Assembly (NCBI GenBank): GCA_035935465.1
Contig: DASYXA010000089.1
Coordinates: 31,591 to 95,590 of the forward strand
Origin: UBA4735 sp035935465
GTDB taxonomy: Bacteria; Chloroflexota; Limnocylindria; P2-11E
Length of the DNA stretch: 64,000 nucleotides
Direction of reading: 5' to 3'
The translations under genes and the position numbers were made by a program. The notes beneath the pieces are model-generated. The model did no database searches and had not been told where the DNA came from. It saw nothing but the letters and a program-made list of their open reading frames with translations. This document shows positions 63,329-64,000 of this stretch, one piece after another (the first letter of the stretch is position 1; every line of letters begins with the position of its first letter).

Positions 63329-63985
63329 CTAGCCCCAGCCGTGCTCGTTGCCGGTCTCGCCGGTGTTCGTGGTCGTGATGTCGCCGTGCGAGGAGTCGAT
63401 GCCCGGGTCGAGCCGGGCGTCGCCGAGCATCGCGCCGTCGGCCGCAGCCGCGTTCACGTTGCCCTCGAACGGGGCGACGTCGTTGATCGGACGGATCGAC
63501 GTGGCGTCGCCGGCGTCGACCAGGTGATCCGAGAGCCGGGCCTGGAAGTCGGGCGAGACGCCCTGGTACTGGCCGGAGTACGGGTCGTCGACGGTCGCGC
63601 CCGCGTTGACGTTGCCCTCGAACGGGGCGACGTCGTTGACCGCACGGGTGTTGCCGGCGAAGTCGCCGGTGCTCACGAGGCCTCGGCCGAACTCGGGCGA
63701 GTTCGGGTCTTCGACCGCGGAGGTGCCGGTCGTGCCGAATGGCGCGACGTCGTTGACGGCGCGGACGCCGGAGAGGTCGCCGGTGCTCGCCACCGCGCGG
63801 AGGTCCGCCGGTGCGTCGTCGTGGATCGCGCGGGTGCCGCTCGCTGCCGGGTCGATCAGGCCCTCGCGCGTGCCGGCGGTGCCGTCGGTCGCGATCGTGC
63901 TCGCGGTGCCACCGACGCCCAGGTCGGAGGTCGTGGCACGCGTCGCGCCCATCAGCCCGCCGCTGACGGTGAAGGCCTTGCTCAT
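63329..63985 (-). CDS. Acidic NDVAPF-repeat protein, unknown family
   Basis: 218 residues from ATG 63985. Four diverged copies of a short motif are visible: RAIHDDAPA (52-60), RAVNDVAPF (75-83), RAVNDVAPF (114-122) and RPINDVAPF (165-173); two are followed by EGNVNA. STGD (67-70, 105-108) or AGD (158-160) precedes the last three. The protein has no cysteine, hardly any lysine, and is rich in Asp, Gly, Ala and Thr, so it is probably disordered or a beta-rich surface or scaffold protein. No signal peptide is seen. I know no family with this repeat. Confidence 0.65.
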   Translation of the reverse strand: MSKAFTVSGGLMGATRATTSDLGVGGTASTIATDGTAGTREGLIDPAASGTRAIHDDAPADLRAVASTGDLSGVRAVNDVAPFGTTGTSAVEDPNSPEFGRGLVSTGDFAGNTRAVNDVAPFEGNVNAGATVDDPYSGQYQGVSPDFQARLSDHLVDAGDATSIRPINDVAPFEGNVNAAAADGAMLGDARLDPGIDSSHGDITTTNTGETGNEHGWG

Positions 63986-64000
63986 CCGCTGGTCGACACC

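Noticed and set aside
63420..63760. Repeated DNA near the right end as a CRISPR array
   Set aside because: The similar stretches (GGGGCGACGTCGTTG and variants) encode the NDVAPF protein motif, with unequal spacing and no spacer structure.
1..64000. tRNA, rRNA, insertion sequences, phage or defence genes
   Set aside because: No tRNA cloverleaf, transposase, integrase, cas, restriction or toxin-antitoxin gene was recognised on either strand.

Overview
The window is a very GC-rich, gene-dense bacterial chromosome segment with almost no intergenic space, many GTG starts and several forced CTG starts. No rRNA, tRNA, insertion sequence, phage gene or CRISPR array was seen. The order prmC, tsaC, rpiB, glyA, upp, WecA/TagO-type transferase, together with F420-dependent luciferase-like oxidoreductases, cofE, leaderless-type promoters and no obvious outer-membrane genes, suggests a Chloroflexota-like (for example Limnocylindria-type) or less likely actinobacterial organism. 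This is inference from gene content only.

Layout. 1-8.8 kb, minus strand: a partial NYN-domain gene, an S9 peptidase, DUF72, a lipid-phosphate sugar transferase, upp, glyA, rpiB, tsaC, a membrane protein, a decayed YjbR/MmcQ remnant and prmC. 8.8-14.8 kb, plus: a threonine dehydratase-like enzyme, YjbQ, TldD, PmbA, a BtrH/C39-like cysteine protein and undecaprenyl-diphosphatase. 14.7-22.1 kb: HAD hydrolase, SDR, nicotinate phosphoribosyltransferase, TauE/SafE transporter, Ntn asparaginase, a DUF2652-SRPBCC fusion and a regulator/ImmA-like pair. 22.2-27.7 kb, minus: a lipid oxidation operon (acyl-CoA dehydrogenase, acyl-CoA ligase, GMC oxidase) with ubiE. 27.7-36.1 kb: PIG-L deacetylase, small membrane proteins, GNAT, a second S9 peptidase, a membrane-anchored sulfite-oxidase-like molybdoenzyme, YceI and MarR.

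36.1-46.4 kb is a cell-wall amino-sugar recycling island: two GH3 beta-N-acetylhexosaminidases (one cytosolic, one lipoprotein), a serine hydrolase, anhydro-MurNAc kinase, GlcNAc kinase, MurNAc-6-P etherase, a ChbG/YdjC deacetylase and a GHL10 glycoside hydrolase, followed by an XRE regulator and a converging SIS sugar isomerase. Together they would release, phosphorylate, cleave and isomerise peptidoglycan sugars. 46.4-54.6 kb: a degenerate NERD protein, PIG-L, an OmpR/HK pair, two GNATs, a zinc-ribbon protein, an exported ComEC-like metallo-hydrolase with a lamin-tail domain, an SH3-like lipoprotein and a SET protein. 54.6-62.3 kb: cofE, a split-barrel F420/FMN protein, three LLM oxidoreductases, a proline-racemase-family protein with the trans-3-hydroxyproline dehydratase signature, an amidohydrolase and a class III aminotransferase. 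62.3-64 kb: a small protein, a Crp/Fnr regulator and an unrecognised acidic protein with repeated NDVAPF motifs.

The strongest unifying signal is regulatory. Many genes start 6-8 nt after a TANNNT -10 hexamer, as expected for leaderless mRNAs. In several places the upstream gene's TAG or TAA stop is also the start of the next -10 element. Divergent genes often share one symmetric -10 core (ANNNTANNNT). Several genes have no ATG, GTG or TTG that would retain their conserved N-terminus and appear to start at CTG or possibly ATC/ATA.
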